Shown piece by piece: positions 1 through 12,264 of a stretch of 64,000 nt of DNA. The notes beneath the pieces were generated by a model. That model saw nothing but the letters and a program-made list of their open reading frames with translations, was not told where the DNA came from and did not search any database. Both the position numbers and the translations under genes were made by a program. Where the stretch lies: the NCBI RefSeq assembly GCF_007489285.1, contig NZ_VLIY01000009.1:1-64000 (forward strand), read 5' to 3'. Position 1 is the stretch's first letter. Each line of letters opens with the position of its first letter. Source of the DNA: Skermania sp. ID1734. Lineage in GTDB: Bacteria > Actinomycetota > Actinomycetes > Mycobacteriales > Mycobacteriaceae.

Positions 1-201
1 ACACCCGAAGGCAAAGCCCTCTACAACCAGCGCAGCCACATCGCCGAAACCCCGTTCGGCCACGCCAAACACAACCTCGGATTCAAACGCTTCACATCCC
101 GCCGAACAACCAGAGCCACAGCCGAATTCAGCTTCCACGCGCTCGTGCACAACCTGTTCAAAGCCATCACCACCGGCGCACTGACCCCAGCGACTGCATA
201 A
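1..201 (+). CDS. Transposase, C-terminal fragment (IS1182-like)
   Basis: The open frame enters from the left edge and ends at a TAA, giving 66 residues. The text reads YNQRSHIAETPFGHAKHNLG followed by an Arg-rich stretch and HALVHNLFKA. This matches the C-terminal end of DDE transposases of the IS1182/IS1380-like type, in which a Glu of the 'ETPFGHAK' segment belongs to the catalytic triad and the HNL segment follows it. Only the 3' end is visible, so it cannot be decided whether the element outside the window is intact. The family assignment is from motif memory. Confidence 0.7.
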   Translation, partial: TPEGKALYNQRSHIAETPFGHAKHNLGFKRFTSRRTTRATAEFSFHALVHNLFKAITTGALTPATA

Positions 202-292
202 CCCGCCAGCCCCCACCGGGCACGACGACGAACACACACCCGCACCATCGACACCAGCCCATCACACCCCGCCCCGAATTGCGCAACAGCCC
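1..292. mobile_element. Right end of an insertion sequence (partial)
   Basis: The transposase 3' end is followed by about 90 bp of C-rich non-coding DNA ending near ATTGCGCAACAGCCC at 278-292, which resembles the terminal inverted repeat of many IS elements. The left end lies outside the window, so the right boundary is a guess and no target duplication can be checked. Confidence 0.35.
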
Positions 293-356
293 GGATCCCT
301 CGACGTAACGCTCAAGAATGGACACTGGGTGCGGGGAGTCCATGTATCACGTCCTC

Positions 357-362
357 TAATGT
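357..362 (+). promoter_or_regulatory. -10 hexamer TAATGT, likely leaderless start of the RraA-like gene
   Basis: TAATGT fits the mycobacterial TANNNT -10 element and lies seven bases before the GTG at 369. No Shine-Dalgarno sequence precedes that GTG. This spacing is typical of leaderless transcripts, in which transcription and translation begin at the same base. This is an inference from spacing only. Confidence 0.35.
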
Positions 363-368
363 TGACCC

Positions 369-848
369 GTGACCGAAACCATCGCCACCGCCGACCTCGC
401 CGACGAAATCGGACCCGAAATCCGCAGCTGTGATACGCAATTTCGCCAGTTCGGCGGCCGCGCCACCTTTGCCGGGCGGATCACCACCATTCGCTGCTTC
501 CAGGACAACTTGCTGGTCAAACAGACGTTGAGCGAACCGGGCGACGGCGGCGTACTGGTGGTCGACGGCGGCGGCAGCATCCACACTGCGCTGGTCGGCG
601 ACATCATTGCCGGCCGCGGAGTGAGCAATGGTTGGTCCGGCGTGATTATCAACGGCGCAGTGCGGGATTCGGCGATTCTGCAGACCTTGGACATCGGCAT
701 CAAGGCGCTCGGCACGAACCCCCGCAAGAGCACCCAAACCGGTTCGGGTGAGAAGAACGTCCCTGTCGAGATCGGCGGCGTGACTTTCAATCCTGGAGAC
801 ATCGTGTACAGCGACCCCGACGGCGTGGTGGTCCGGGCGGAGGGCTAG
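369..848 (+). CDS. rraA: RraA family protein
   Basis: A 159-residue protein of the RraA / HMG aldolase fold. The family signature is visible as a Gly-rich loop ([12 protein letters not shown], about residues 59-70), then GDIIAGRG and NGAVRDS, the Arg-Asp pair being the metal and substrate-binding residues of the family. Members are either inhibitors of RNase E or 4-hydroxy-4-methyl-2-oxoglutarate / oxaloacetate decarboxylating aldolases. The length fits the bacterial RraA-type proteins (about 160). The GTG start has no clear ribosome binding site and may be leaderless. The gene converges on the lipoprotein gene that follows. Which of the two family activities applies cannot be told from sequence alone. 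Confidence 0.85.
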   Translation: MTETIATADLADEIGPEIRSCDTQFRQFGGRATFAGRITTIRCFQDNLLVKQTLSEPGDGGVLVVDGGGSIHTALVGDIIAGRGVSNGWSGVIINGAVRDSAILQTLDIGIKALGTNPRKSTQTGSGEKNVPVEIGGVTFNPGDIVYSDPDGVVVRAEG

Positions 849-870
849 GCGCCCGGACCGTTCCAGCGTC

Positions 871-1506
871 CTAGCTGGCGGGCGGCATCAAGACGGTATC
901 GACGAGGTACACGGTGGCGTTCGCGGTCTTCACTCCGCCGCAGATCACCGACGCGTTGTTGACCTTGAGGTCGTCGCCGGAACCGGTGACGTTGACGCTG
1001 GCGCCTTCGACCGTCTTGTGTTCACCGTCGATCTGACTGGGCGAGAGCTGACCCGGAACCACGTGGTAGGTGAGGATTTTGGTCAGCAGCGCCGAATCCG
1101 TCTTCAGCTTGTCCATGGTCGCTGCGTCGATCTTCTTGAACGCATCGTCGACGGGGGCGAACACGGTGAACTGGCCGCCATTGAGGGTGTCCACCAGGTT
1201 CACTTGTGGATTGACCTTGCCGGACAACGCCGCCACCAGCGTGGTGAGCAGCGGGTTGTGCGAGGCGGCGGTGGCCACCGGGTCTTGGGCCATGCCGTTG
1301 ACTGATCCAGGGCCGCTGGGGTTGTTGGCGGCGTAGTCCTTGCAGCCGGGACCCACCAGATCTGCGGCCGGGCTGGCCGCAGCCGACGATGCGGCTGGCA
1401 TCGAGGACGGCGTCGAACTGGAATTGTCGTTGCTGGAACAGCCAGCGACGCTCAGCACCGCCAGCGCTGCGATGCCGATCAGAGTGCTGCCGCGATGTAA
1501 ACGCAT
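871..1506 (-). CDS. Fasciclin-domain lipoprotein (MPT83/MPT70-like)
   Basis: A 211-residue secreted lipoprotein. The N-terminus has a basic start, a hydrophobic core and the lipobox LSVAGC, with Cys23 as lipidation site, followed by a Ser/Ala/Pro-rich linker to about residue 50. The rest is one FAS1 (fasciclin) domain with typical segments: [13 protein letters not shown], the H1 motif [14 protein letters not shown], and the H2 region [11 protein letters not shown]. The same architecture and the motif [10 protein letters not shown] are found in mycobacterial MPT83 and MPT70, cell-surface antigens of unclear function. The two Cys in GCKDYAA and ICGGVK probably form a disulfide. SigK control, known for the M. 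tuberculosis pair, cannot be judged here because no sigK or rskA is adjacent. Confidence 0.88.
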   Translation of the reverse strand: MRLHRGSTLIGIAALAVLSVAGCSSNDNSSSTPSSMPAASSAAASPAADLVGPGCKDYAANNPSGPGSVNGMAQDPVATAASHNPLLTTLVAALSGKVNPQVNLVDTLNGGQFTVFAPVDDAFKKIDAATMDKLKTDSALLTKILTYHVVPGQLSPSQIDGEHKTVEGASVNVTGSGDDLKVNNASVICGGVKTANATVYLVDTVLMPPAS

Positions 1507-1615
1507 GAGGTTGCGCTCCTTGGGTTTTCGGGATGGGGAGGTAGGTGCAGGCCATGCAGGTGTGACGTCGGGGAGTGATTCGGCGCGACCGCGCGTACGG
1601 ATGGCCGCGAAGTTC

Positions 1616-3133
1616 TCAGCCGACCGTAATCACCCGCGACGCCCATCCGCTTGCACCATCTGGGAACGGGGCCGCACGCTTGGACGTCTGCACCGTGCCC
1701 GTGCCATCGGTGGCGCGAACCCGCAACGTGTGCGTTCCTGGCCGGGCGTCCCAGCTCCACTTCCATTGCCGCCAGGTGTCAGTCGAGTACTCCTGCGCCA
1801 GCTCCGCAGGCCGCCACGGCTCGTCGTCCACCTGCACCTCAACCGCGCGAATTCCGCGATGCTGCGCCCAGGCCACACCCGCGACGGTGACCCGACCGGG
1901 TGCGACGGTCGCGAACGCGGCCGGGACGTCGATCCGTGATGCAATCTTGATCGGCCCCTTCGCGGCCCAACCCCGACTGGTCCAGTAGGCGTTCGCACGG
2001 TCGAACCGGGTCAGTTCTAGATCGACGACCCACTTGGTCGCCGATACGTAGCCGTACAGCCCAGGCACCACGAGTCGTGCCGGATAGCCATGTTCCAGCG
2101 GCAGCGGCTCGCCGTTCATCCCCACTGCCAGCATCGCGTCGCGACCGTCCAACACGGCCTCGACCGGTGTCCCGGCCGTGAAGCCGTCGCTGCTGCGCGA
2201 CAGCAACATGTCGGCGTCCGGCCGTACACCCGCGTCGTGCAGCAAGTCCGCCAACGGGTACCCGGTCCACACGGCGTTGCCGGCCAAGTCGCCGCCGACC
2301 TCATTGGAGACGCAGGTCAAGGTGATCATCCGGGCGATCGCGCGGTGTCGGCGCAGATCGTCGAATGTCAGCCGCAATTCCCGGTCGACCAGTCCGTGGA
2401 TACGTAGCTGCCAGTCGTCCGCTGTCACGGCCGGTATTTGCAACGCGGTGTCGACGCGATAGAACGCGTCGTTGCTCGTCTGGAAGCTGGTAATTCCGGG
2501 CACGGACAACCGTGCACCCGGCGGTACCTGTCGTGCGGTTGCGCTGGGCACGGCGAATCGTCGCCGGTCAGCGGCGAGATCCCGCGCTGTTTTCCCGACG
2601 TAGCGCGCGCCGGCTGTTGCCGCCACGGCGACCGTCACTGCCGCCGCAGACAGTCCAAGGAAGCGGCGGCGCGAGAGCCCGGCGGTTGCGGGTTCGGCCT
2701 GACCCGCGGCCGCAGTCAGGATCCGTAATGTGCCGATACCCGCCATAACGCCGAGCGCTGTCGGGGCGACGAACCACCCCGTGGCCGCCGGGCGCATCAG
2801 CGCTGCGACGGCGACAGCGATGCCGAGAACAGCCAACATGGCACTGCCCGCCGGGCGACGCCGCTCCACGAGACCGACCACCGCGCTCAAAACGGCCGCG
2901 CCGACTCCGAGGCAGCAGTACAGCACGAGCTTGTCTTTGCTGCCGAAGCGCCCGATGATCCCTTCCCGCACCCCCTGCGGAGTCCGGTCTATGACGGTCG
3001 CACCGAGGACATAAAACGGCGCCGAGGCGGGATCTATCAGCGCCGCCACCAACTGCCCCACGCCGAGTACCACCGCACCGGCCGCTAGTCCGGCGATGAC
3101 ACCGGCCGCCCGGCTTCGAACCTGTGCCGCCAT
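1616..3133 (-). CDS. Membrane-anchored molybdopterin-dependent oxidoreductase (sulfite-oxidase family)
   Basis: A 505-residue protein with about five N-terminal membrane segments (to about residue 180), an Arg-rich turn ([14 protein letters not shown]) resembling a Tat signal, and an extracytoplasmic sulfite-oxidase-like domain. The molybdenum-ligating cysteine is visible as Cys274 in [12 protein letters not shown], and [13 protein letters not shown] follows it as in the family. The C-terminal part (after about residue 400) is the Mo-co dimerisation immunoglobulin-like domain ([18 protein letters not shown]). The ATG chosen is preceded by GAGGAG six bases upstream; the frame is open for 86 more codons upstream but that part is Arg-rich and implausible. 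Its substrate is unknown. A haem subunit such as YedZ is not seen nearby, and the fused membrane domain may take its place. Confidence 0.88.
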   Translation of the reverse strand: MAAQVRSRAAGVIAGLAAGAVVLGVGQLVAALIDPASAPFYVLGATVIDRTPQGVREGIIGRFGSKDKLVLYCCLGVGAAVLSAVVGLVERRRPAGSAMLAVLGIAVAVAALMRPAATGWFVAPTALGVMAGIGTLRILTAAAGQAEPATAGLSRRRFLGLSAAAVTVAVAATAGARYVGKTARDLAADRRRFAVPSATARQVPPGARLSVPGITSFQTSNDAFYRVDTALQIPAVTADDWQLRIHGLVDRELRLTFDDLRRHRAIARMITLTCVSNEVGGDLAGNAVWTGYPLADLLHDAGVRPDADMLLSRSSDGFTAGTPVEAVLDGRDAMLAVGMNGEPLPLEHGYPARLVVPGLYGYVSATKWVVDLELTRFDRANAYWTSRGWAAKGPIKIASRIDVPAAFATVAPGRVTVAGVAWAQHRGIRAVEVQVDDEPWRPAELAQEYSTDTWRQWKWSWDARPGTHTLRVRATDGTGTVQTSKRAAPFPDGASGWASRVITVG

Positions 3134-3266
3134 CGAATGCTCCTCACTGATACTGTGACAGAGGGGAGTTCGGTGCGGTGGGTGCGCCAGATTGAGCATC
3201 GGCGAGTTATAGGTCGTGGTGCGGGCCAAGGCCATCAGCCCGGACCCGCGCCACTCGCCCGAAGAC

Positions 3267-4064
3267 CTATTTGACGGTGGTGATGCCCACCGTCGGCAGG
3301 AAGAAGCAGGAACTGGCACCGTTCTGGACGGTCCCGAAGATCGCCGCAAGCACCGTGCCCGAGCCGGTCTGCACCGGAACCGCCCGCACACCGCCGAGCG
3401 GCACCACCGAGTTCAGGAAGTTGCTGATCGCCCCGGCGACCACAGGCTGCAGCTCGGCCGGAATCCCACCCGGCACAGCACTCTTGGCCACATCGCCCAG
3501 CGTGCCCATCGGCACGAAACCGCCCTGGAATGTGTTGACGTTGAACCACGCGACCTGCATGCCTGAGGTATCGGCGCCGTCCTTCGCGATGCCGCCGGGC
3601 ACGAAGGCAAACAGGGTTTGCCCCGAGGAGACGGCGTTCAGCGGCTGGCCCAGTACCTGCATGTTCGGCCACGGCCCGGGCACCGCGCCCGCGACGGCCG
3701 GCGCGAGACCCAACGGCGAGCCGCCGGAACAGAACGGTGCGGCAGTCGGGTACAGGAACGGGTTGATGCCCATCGCCTGCAAGGCCTTGACCGCCGTTTG
3801 ATAAGCGCCCATCAGGTCCGTGGGCGACGCCGCAGACGTCGATGGGACGTCGCCGAGTGCGTTCTTCTTGCCGATAGCGTCGATGGCTTCGGCGGCCTGC
3901 AGGCTCAAGCTGTCACCACCGTTGCTGGTCAGCGTGCTGATTGCGGCGGCCAACGGCGAGGGATTCGGCGTGTCAGCCGACGCCAGGCCCGGCAGCGCGA
4001 TCGCGACGCTTGTTGCCAGCGCAACGGCGTAGGCGGTCAACCGGGTCTTCCTCGACGTGAGCAT
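3267..4064 (-). CDS. Secreted protein of unknown function
   Basis: A 265-residue protein starting MLTSRKTRLTAYAVALATSV, a Sec signal peptide probably cleaved after ALPGLASA. The mature part is rich in Ala, Gly, Pro and Val, with only two Cys (APFCSGG and SSCFFLP) that could form one disulfide. Repeated phrases such as FVPGGIAKDG and FVPMGTLGDV are visible. An upstream in-frame ATG 13 codons earlier is less likely because it would place charged residues before the signal peptide. I recognise the general style of mycobacterial secreted proteins but no named family. It stands alone, upstream of and parallel to the molybdenum oxidoreductase gene, with 133 bp between them. Confidence 0.75.
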   Translation of the reverse strand: MLTSRKTRLTAYAVALATSVAIALPGLASADTPNPSPLAAAISTLTSNGGDSLSLQAAEAIDAIGKKNALGDVPSTSAASPTDLMGAYQTAVKALQAMGINPFLYPTAAPFCSGGSPLGLAPAVAGAVPGPWPNMQVLGQPLNAVSSGQTLFAFVPGGIAKDGADTSGMQVAWFNVNTFQGGFVPMGTLGDVAKSAVPGGIPAELQPVVAGAISNFLNSVVPLGGVRAVPVQTGSGTVLAAIFGTVQNGASSCFFLPTVGITTVK

Positions 4065-4193
4065 TCGCACTCCTGACAGCGCTCGATGTTGCTGATGTGA
4101 CATCTGTGATTGCTGTCAAGTGTGGCGATTCTTGGTGCAGCCACGCAAATTGGCCGCGCTTGTCGTTACGGAACCGGAACGAACGCCCAGCGA

Positions 4194-4409
4194 TCAGCCG
4201 CCAACCTCGACGGACGTCCCGCTCACCGTGACGACGTCACCTCGCTGCAACTGGTGGCCCCGCCTGGTCTCCACCGCACCGTTGACCCGCACATTGCCGC
4301 TGGTTATCACGGCCTTTGCCGCCGCTCCGCTGTCGATCAGATTGGCCAGCTTGAGAAATTGCCCCAATCGAATCGAATCACCGGAGATCGGGATTATTTC
4401 GCGAGCCAT
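4194..4409 (-). CDS. S4-domain RNA-binding protein (YbcJ/YaaA type)
   Basis: A 71-residue protein made almost entirely of one S4 RNA-binding fold: IRLGQFLKLANLIDSGAAAK, then VITSGNVRVNGAVETRRGHQL and GDVVTVSG. These are the hallmarks of small stand-alone S4 proteins, which bind RNA through the alpha-L surface and act in ribosome or tRNA contexts. It is divergent from lysX with only 40 bp between the start codons, so the two promoters must overlap. That link may be accidental, but a lysyl-tRNA synthetase-like partner makes an RNA role appealing. The specific RNA target is not known. Confidence 0.88.
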   Translation of the reverse strand: MAREIIPISGDSIRLGQFLKLANLIDSGAAAKAVITSGNVRVNGAVETRRGHQLQRGDVVTVSGTSVEVGG

Positions 4410-4449
4410 GACCTCATCATTGTCAGGAACCGGCGCTAACGTCTAGGAC

Positions 4450-7851
<3,402 letters not shown>

Positions 7852-7905
7852 CCGGTCGTTGACCCTGCGGTTATCGCGGTCGCTGCTGGCTCGAAAACCG
7901 CCCGG

Positions 7906-8496
7906 TCACGGAATTCGGCGCCCGGAAACTTTGAGCAACAGTTGCTGCGCCGGAGCCCTGAACGGCTCGCCTTCGCCGTACGACCAGTCCATATCGGTCG
8001 CTTCCAACCGGACGCCGGTGAGGTCGACGCCGAAGAACTTCAGCTGCCGTTGACCGAGGCCACCGAGCACCACGGCCAACCGTTCGGGCGGCACCTTGCG
8101 ACCCAGGCCCAGCGCCTCGGTGACGTCGAGGCCGTGGATCACATCGTGGGAAAGGGCGCCGGCGAACCCGCCGCCCGGCGGCCGCCACGGGTGCTCGGCA
8201 TTGGCATCGAGCAGCGCCACCAGTTCTTCGGACGTGTACTGCCCGGCGTCGCGCCGGGCGGTTCGGTCAGCCATCCGGTTGAAGTTGCCGCGGTCGCGCA
8301 CCATCTCGAGCGCGAACCTGGGCATGGACATGCGGTACTGCATCGTGATGTGGGCGAGGACCTCCCGCGGGCGCCAACCGGCGCACAGTGTGGGCGCTTC
8401 CCACTGCTGCGGACTCAACGCCGAGAAGACTTCGGCGAGTTCGCGGCGCTCCGCCGCGATGTATTCCCGTGTCTGCGCCTCGGCCATATCCGACAT
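7906..8496 (-). CDS. Maleylpyruvate isomerase-type, DinB-fold protein
   Basis: A 196-residue protein of the mycothiol-dependent maleylpyruvate isomerase N-terminal / DinB-like superfamily. Visible marks are TLCAGWRPREVLAHITMQ, in which the His belongs to the metal site, and a second cluster ALSHDVIHGLDVTEALG, which supplies the other two His-type ligands. These proteins form four-helix bundles that bind a divalent metal and often use mycothiol. The ATG at 8496 is preceded by GGAG and is preferred over upstream in-frame starts, which would overlap the divergent phosphatase gene. Substrate is not predictable. It converges with lysX, 54 bp apart. Confidence 0.78.
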   Translation of the reverse strand: MSDMAEAQTREYIAAERRELAEVFSALSPQQWEAPTLCAGWRPREVLAHITMQYRMSMPRFALEMVRDRGNFNRMADRTARRDAGQYTSEELVALLDANAEHPWRPPGGGFAGALSHDVIHGLDVTEALGLGRKVPPERLAVVLGGLGQRQLKFFGVDLTGVRLEATDMDWSYGEGEPFRAPAQQLLLKVSGRRIP

Positions 8497-8535
8497 ATCT
8501 CCAGACGATAGCGCGCGTGTGCGACGCTGTTTGGC

Positions 8536-9153
8536 GTGCAGCTGATCCTGATTCGCCACGCCCTGCCGTTGCGCGTGGACAACGCGGCCGACGGCGCCGA
8601 TCCAGCGCTGGCTCCCCTGGGACTGCAGCAGGCCAGCCGTGTCGGGCCGGCCCTTGCCCGGCACCGCGTGACACGCGTCGTCAGCAGTCCGCAGCTACGC
8701 GCTCGTCAGACCGCCGAACCGGTCGCCGCCGAACTAGGGTTGCCCGTGGATGTCGTCGACGGGCTAGCCGAATACGACGTGCACGCCCACGCCTACATCC
8801 CCATCGAGGTGGCCAAGGACGAATTCCCAGAGGCCTACGCGCGCATCAAAAGTGGCCAACTGCCCGCGGCCATCGATGCCGGGCAGTTCGTCGAGCGGGT
8901 CGTCGACGCGGTCAATGACCTCGTCGCCGAGACCGACCACCTCGACACGGTAGTCGGCTTCACCCACGGCGGGGTGATCAACACCTACATCCAGAATGTG
9001 CTCGGTAATCGGGACCCGCTAGCGTTCCCGATCGACTACTGCTCGGTGACTCGACTGCTGTTCTCCCGCAACGGAAGACGGACCGTCGCGGCGGTCAACG
9101 AAACGGCCCACGTGTGGGATTTGCTACCCCGCAACGCTCGGCGAAGCGAGTGA
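8536..9153 (+). CDS. Histidine phosphatase family protein (phosphoglycerate mutase-like)
   Basis: A 205-residue protein of the histidine phosphatase superfamily. The N-terminal phospho-acceptor motif reads LILIRHALPLRV (His8), a common variant of RHG. The second catalytic His is in VVGFTHGGVINTYI. The Arg that completes the phosphate pocket is in SSPQLRARQTAEPVA. Members hydrolyse phosphate esters, often sugar phosphates or nucleotides; in mycobacteria several broad-specificity phosphatases of this size exist. It is divergent from the isomerase-fold gene with 39 bp between starts. Start is GTG without a clear ribosome binding site. The substrate is not predictable. Confidence 0.85.
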   Translation: MQLILIRHALPLRVDNAADGADPALAPLGLQQASRVGPALARHRVTRVVSSPQLRARQTAEPVAAELGLPVDVVDGLAEYDVHAHAYIPIEVAKDEFPEAYARIKSGQLPAAIDAGQFVERVVDAVNDLVAETDHLDTVVGFTHGGVINTYIQNVLGNRDPLAFPIDYCSVTRLLFSRNGRRTVAAVNETAHVWDLLPRNARRSE

Positions 9154-9210
9154 GGATCGCAGCGAAGCGAGGAGATGTAGCAACGGTGAGGACCCGCAGC
9201 GAAGCGAGGA
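9141..9210. repeat. Short direct repeats of CGCAGCGAAGCGAGGA
   Basis: Two identical 16-bp copies lie at 9158-9173 and 9195-9210, and a shorter GCGAAGCGAG sits at 9141 inside the 3' end of the phosphatase gene. The complementary strand (CTCGCTTCGCTGCG) resembles the repeats near 22301, 53353 and 56290, so this seems to be a dispersed low-complexity family rather than a single event. Confidence 0.6.
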
Positions 9211-9299
9211 CCGGAGCCGGTGCGGAATCGACCAATCAGCGCTGGACCGGAGCGAGCGGGAGCCGAGCCGTCAGCACTGCCCTGCGGCGCGACTAACCC

Positions 9300-9872
9300 C
9301 TACTCTCGCGGACCGGATTGCTCCGGCGGATACCGCCCGATCGGCCCGGTCTGCGCGTCGTACGGCAACGGTTCGCCTTCCTCGCCTCGCTCAGCGGTGG
9401 GGTCGTACGGGAACGGATCGAACATGGACCGCGCTTCTTGTTGTGGCGCTTGGTGTCTGGCGTCGCCAGCGCGCGGCTCCGGAACCGGCTGGTGCGGTTG
9501 ACGCTCGGTGAAGTCGTGGCGCGGACCGAACGACTCAGCGGGCACCGCCGCGGGTTCGGCCGCCGCCCGTGATTCGGGTCCCGCGCCGAACAGGTCGAAC
9601 GATTCTGCCTGCGGGGCGGGCCTATTGGGCTCGGGAATGTGCGCGCCGGACGACTCCTGCTGCCCTTCACGCCCGGGATAGCCCTCGCCCCAATCGGTTC
9701 CGCTCAATCGCCGCGTCGGCTCGCTGTCATCCCCGCCGACGAAGGGCAATTCTTCGTCGTGCACTTCGACTGTCTTGCGACGCAACAGCAGTGCGAGGCC
9801 AAGCCCAATGAGCAGGCCTAGCACGAATGCAATGACGATCCAGACCCAGATCTGGCCGAATAGGTAACCCAT
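9300..9872 (-). CDS. Small single-pass membrane protein with disordered tail
   Basis: A 190-residue protein with one N-terminal membrane segment (IWVWIVIAFVLGLLIGLGLA, residues 8-27), a basic stop-transfer RRK, then an acidic, Pro/Glu/Gln-rich tail without predicted fold. It lies 13 bp downstream of the ArfA-like gene in the same direction, so the two are almost certainly co-transcribed. In M. tuberculosis, arfA is followed by two small membrane-protein genes, arfB and arfC, needed for ArfA function. This protein may fill that role, but I see no clear sequence identity to either, so the equivalence is inference from position. Confidence 0.65.
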   Translation of the reverse strand: MGYLFGQIWVWIVIAFVLGLLIGLGLALLLRRKTVEVHDEELPFVGGDDSEPTRRLSGTDWGEGYPGREGQQESSGAHIPEPNRPAPQAESFDLFGAGPESRAAAEPAAVPAESFGPRHDFTERQPHQPVPEPRAGDARHQAPQQEARSMFDPFPYDPTAERGEEGEPLPYDAQTGPIGRYPPEQSGPRE

Positions 9873-9885
9873 GTGGGACGCCTTC

Positions 9886-11064
9886 CTACAGAACGACTAT
9901 CTCGACGCGGCGGTTGGCCGCTAGCCCGGCGGCGGTGTTGTTCGGGGCGATCGGTCGGCTGGTGCCGAAGCCCAGGGCGGTCATCCGGTTCGGGTCGATA
10001 CCCATCGAAGCAAGTCGATCCTTGACCGCAACGGCGCGTTGCTCGCTCAAGGACTTTGCTTCGCTCTCCGAGCCACCGGTGTCGGCGACAAAACCGTCGA
10101 CCTCGATCCGCGCGGCGGGCGTGGCACGCAGGATGTCAGCGACTCGTTGCACCGCCGCGTTGCCCGATGCGGTGAGCGTCGCGGTATCGGGTTGGAAGCT
10201 GATGGCACCGCCGGCTATCGCGTCGTTGATCTGCTTTTGCAGGGCGGCCTTGTCATAGCCGGCCGCTGGTGGGGGCGGCGGCGGGGTGGCGGGCGGCGCA
10301 GGTGCGGCGGCCGCGGGCTTCGACGGCGCGGGCGCTTGGCCCGCAGTGACCGCAAGCTGGTTGTCCACCGTGGAGTCGGGCAGGACTTGGTGGATCTTGT
10401 CCGCGATGGTTGCCTTCTCCTGGTCGGATCCCACCGTGCCGGTCAGGGTCATCGTGTTCGCGCCGATGCGGATGCTGCGATCACCTGGCCCGGACATGGC
10501 GGCCACGATCTCGCCGATCGGCCCAGCACCCGCTGTCGGCGCCGCGTCCGGGGAAACAGCGAGTCGATCGACTACCTCGCGTCCAGACGCATTGTGCTGC
10601 GCCGCCGCAACGAGGGCGTCGCGCTCGGCCTGGTCGGGCACCGCGCCGATGAGCAGAATTTGGTTGCCAGTGAGAGCGATATCGACAGGCGCCGCCTTGG
10701 TCCCGGTTTGGACCTGCGCGTTCCGGACACCGTCCACGTGCGCCACGGCATCGACGGCCGCGGCGGCCCGGCCCCGCGGCACGTTCGTGATCGTCGCGTC
10801 CCGCCCGTCGAAGCTCACCTGCCCTTGCGGGAAGCCGGCCGCGGCCAGCGCCTGCTTGCTCTTGTCGGTCAGCTGTGACTCGACGTGGTCACGAACGCCT
10901 ATCGGCGAAAAGGTGGCAAGAGCTGCAAGAATCAGCGGCACGATGATGGCGGCGAGCAGCAGCGGCAACCAGAGCATCCGCGAGGAGTAGCGCGTGATCG
11001 TCGTTCGCCGGCGCGCCGGCTCCCGCGGTTCCGGCGCCGCCGGATCCGGCCCTGCATTGGTCAT
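9886..11064 (-). CDS. arfA: OmpATb-like membrane protein ArfA (BON and OmpA domains)
   Basis: A 392-residue envelope protein. It has a cytoplasmic N-terminus rich in Pro and Arg, one membrane segment (WLPLLLAAIIVPLILAALAT, about residues 32-51), BON-type repeats (for example LTGTVGSDQEKATIADKI), a Pro/Ala linker, and a C-terminal OmpA peptidoglycan-binding domain with GFVADTGGSESEAKSLSEQR and the closing NRRVEIVVL. This is the architecture of OmpATb/ArfA (Rv0899), linked to ammonia release and acid adaptation in M. tuberculosis. The M. tuberculosis protein is 326 residues; the extra length is mostly in the N-terminus and linker. Two nearby in-frame ATGs 3 codons apart are possible starts. The small membrane-protein gene follows in the operon. 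Confidence 0.88.
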   Translation of the reverse strand: MTNAGPDPAAPEPREPARRRTTITRYSSRMLWLPLLLAAIIVPLILAALATFSPIGVRDHVESQLTDKSKQALAAAGFPQGQVSFDGRDATITNVPRGRAAAAVDAVAHVDGVRNAQVQTGTKAAPVDIALTGNQILLIGAVPDQAERDALVAAAQHNASGREVVDRLAVSPDAAPTAGAGPIGEIVAAMSGPGDRSIRIGANTMTLTGTVGSDQEKATIADKIHQVLPDSTVDNQLAVTAGQAPAPSKPAAAAPAPPATPPPPPPAAGYDKAALQKQINDAIAGGAISFQPDTATLTASGNAAVQRVADILRATPAARIEVDGFVADTGGSESEAKSLSEQRAVAVKDRLASMGIDPNRMTALGFGTSRPIAPNNTAAGLAANRRVEIVVL

Positions 11065-11172
11065 CGTCACCATCCTGGCTCGAGCTTGCTTCTCGACTAG
11101 TAGCATCCGGCGGCGACACGCACAGCAGAATCGGCGCGATCCGTGTCGAGATCACAACCTCGCCCGCGGCCG

Positions 11173-12075
11173 TCAGGCGACCCGAATCAACCAGTTGTGC
11201 AGGTAGGTAGTTGCCGACTCGCCGTACGAATCCACCACAAACGCGTTGTAATCCTGATGGACCTGTGACCGGTAGAACGCTTCCAATTGCCGTCCGCGCT
11301 GTTGATTCGCCTGGTCCGTCAATTGGTTCTGCAGCACCGGAATCCCACCGCTGGCTTGCAAATCGCCATAGATCGCGTTCGCTTCCAACTGGTAGCGCCA
11401 GATCTGGGCTGGGTTGGGATCGGAGGTCTGGGCGAGGAATCCGGCGAACCGCATCACAAAGTCATCCCGTGCGGTCGAGCAGTACAGGTCGCCGGGCGCG
11501 CAGAAGGTCTTGACTACACCGCTGAGAAAGCCGAACCCGCCGATCCGCGGCCCGCCCGCACCGGCGCCACCGACCGGCGGACCCACCAGCACATCGGCGG
11601 GCGAGCGACGCGGATCGGAGACCAAACCTACGGCGGCAACCCGATTCGGCAGCACCGGACCGAGCCCGGAACCCAACTCGGCTGCGAGATCCCCGGCCGC
11701 GTCGGCCCCCTGGCTGTAGCCGATCACCGCCATCTTGGTGTTCGCACAGCGCTGGGCCATCGCGGCGATCATGCCGCTCGCATTGTCGGTCGCTTCCCGC
11801 TTGGAACGGCCGTAAATCTCACCTTCCCACGGGAAAGCGGTCGCCGCGTAGTTGACGTAGCCGACTTCGATGTTCGGCGGCAGCCCGTTGGTGGCCCAGG
11901 TCAACATTCCCGGTTTCGACGGCCCCCGGTCCGAGGTCTCCCACGTGCCCGGAATCGCCACCACATACAAACTGGGGCAACCCGGTTGCGCCTGCGCGGA
12001 CGCGGCGCCTACAACGAGTCCCGTGGTCATCAAAAGCAGGGCCAGCACAGCCCCCGCTAACGACTTTGGTCGCAT
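11173..12075 (-). CDS. Cutinase-family serine esterase (Culp6-like)
   Basis: A 300-residue secreted alpha/beta hydrolase. The signal peptide (MRPKSLAGAVLALLLMTTGL) is cleaved after about SAQAQ. The catalytic serine is Ser121 in MAVIGYSQGADAAGDLA. CPSLYVVAIPGTWETS near the mature N-terminus and FCAPGDLYCSTARDDF further on match the same landmarks of Culp6 (Rv3802c), a mycobacterial cutinase-like phospholipase/thioesterase of the mycolate region, including its conserved disulfide cysteines. The start is chosen because a GGAGG precedes the ATG; longer in-frame starts have no signal peptide. It is not located beside the fas/pks13 mycolate cluster, so it is probably a paralogue rather than the orthologue. 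Confidence 0.82.
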   Translation of the reverse strand: MRPKSLAGAVLALLLMTTGLVVGAASAQAQPGCPSLYVVAIPGTWETSDRGPSKPGMLTWATNGLPPNIEVGYVNYAATAFPWEGEIYGRSKREATDNASGMIAAMAQRCANTKMAVIGYSQGADAAGDLAAELGSGLGPVLPNRVAAVGLVSDPRRSPADVLVGPPVGGAGAGGPRIGGFGFLSGVVKTFCAPGDLYCSTARDDFVMRFAGFLAQTSDPNPAQIWRYQLEANAIYGDLQASGGIPVLQNQLTDQANQQRGRQLEAFYRSQVHQDYNAFVVDSYGESATTYLHNWLIRVA

Positions 12076-12264
12076 CCGCCCTCCAGGTGCGTAAATCCCT
12101 GCACGAATAACCAACCAGCCGACGCTTAGTGCCCGTATTGATACCTGTTTATGAACGCGCGATAGCCAAACGTTACCGAGATCTCGCGTCGGCAACATAA
12201 CGATATAGTGGCTCGCCGACAGAACGTCGGACCGCCACGGCGGCAGGTTATTTCGCTATCTCAT

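Noticed and set aside
863-878. CCAGC / GCTGG hairpin between rraA and the lipoprotein gene
   Set aside because: Five-base stem overlapping a stop codon; could be chance in this GC-rich DNA.
9114-9296. A short frame across the repeats after the phosphatase gene
   Set aside because: Its composition only reflects the GCGAAGCGAG repeats.
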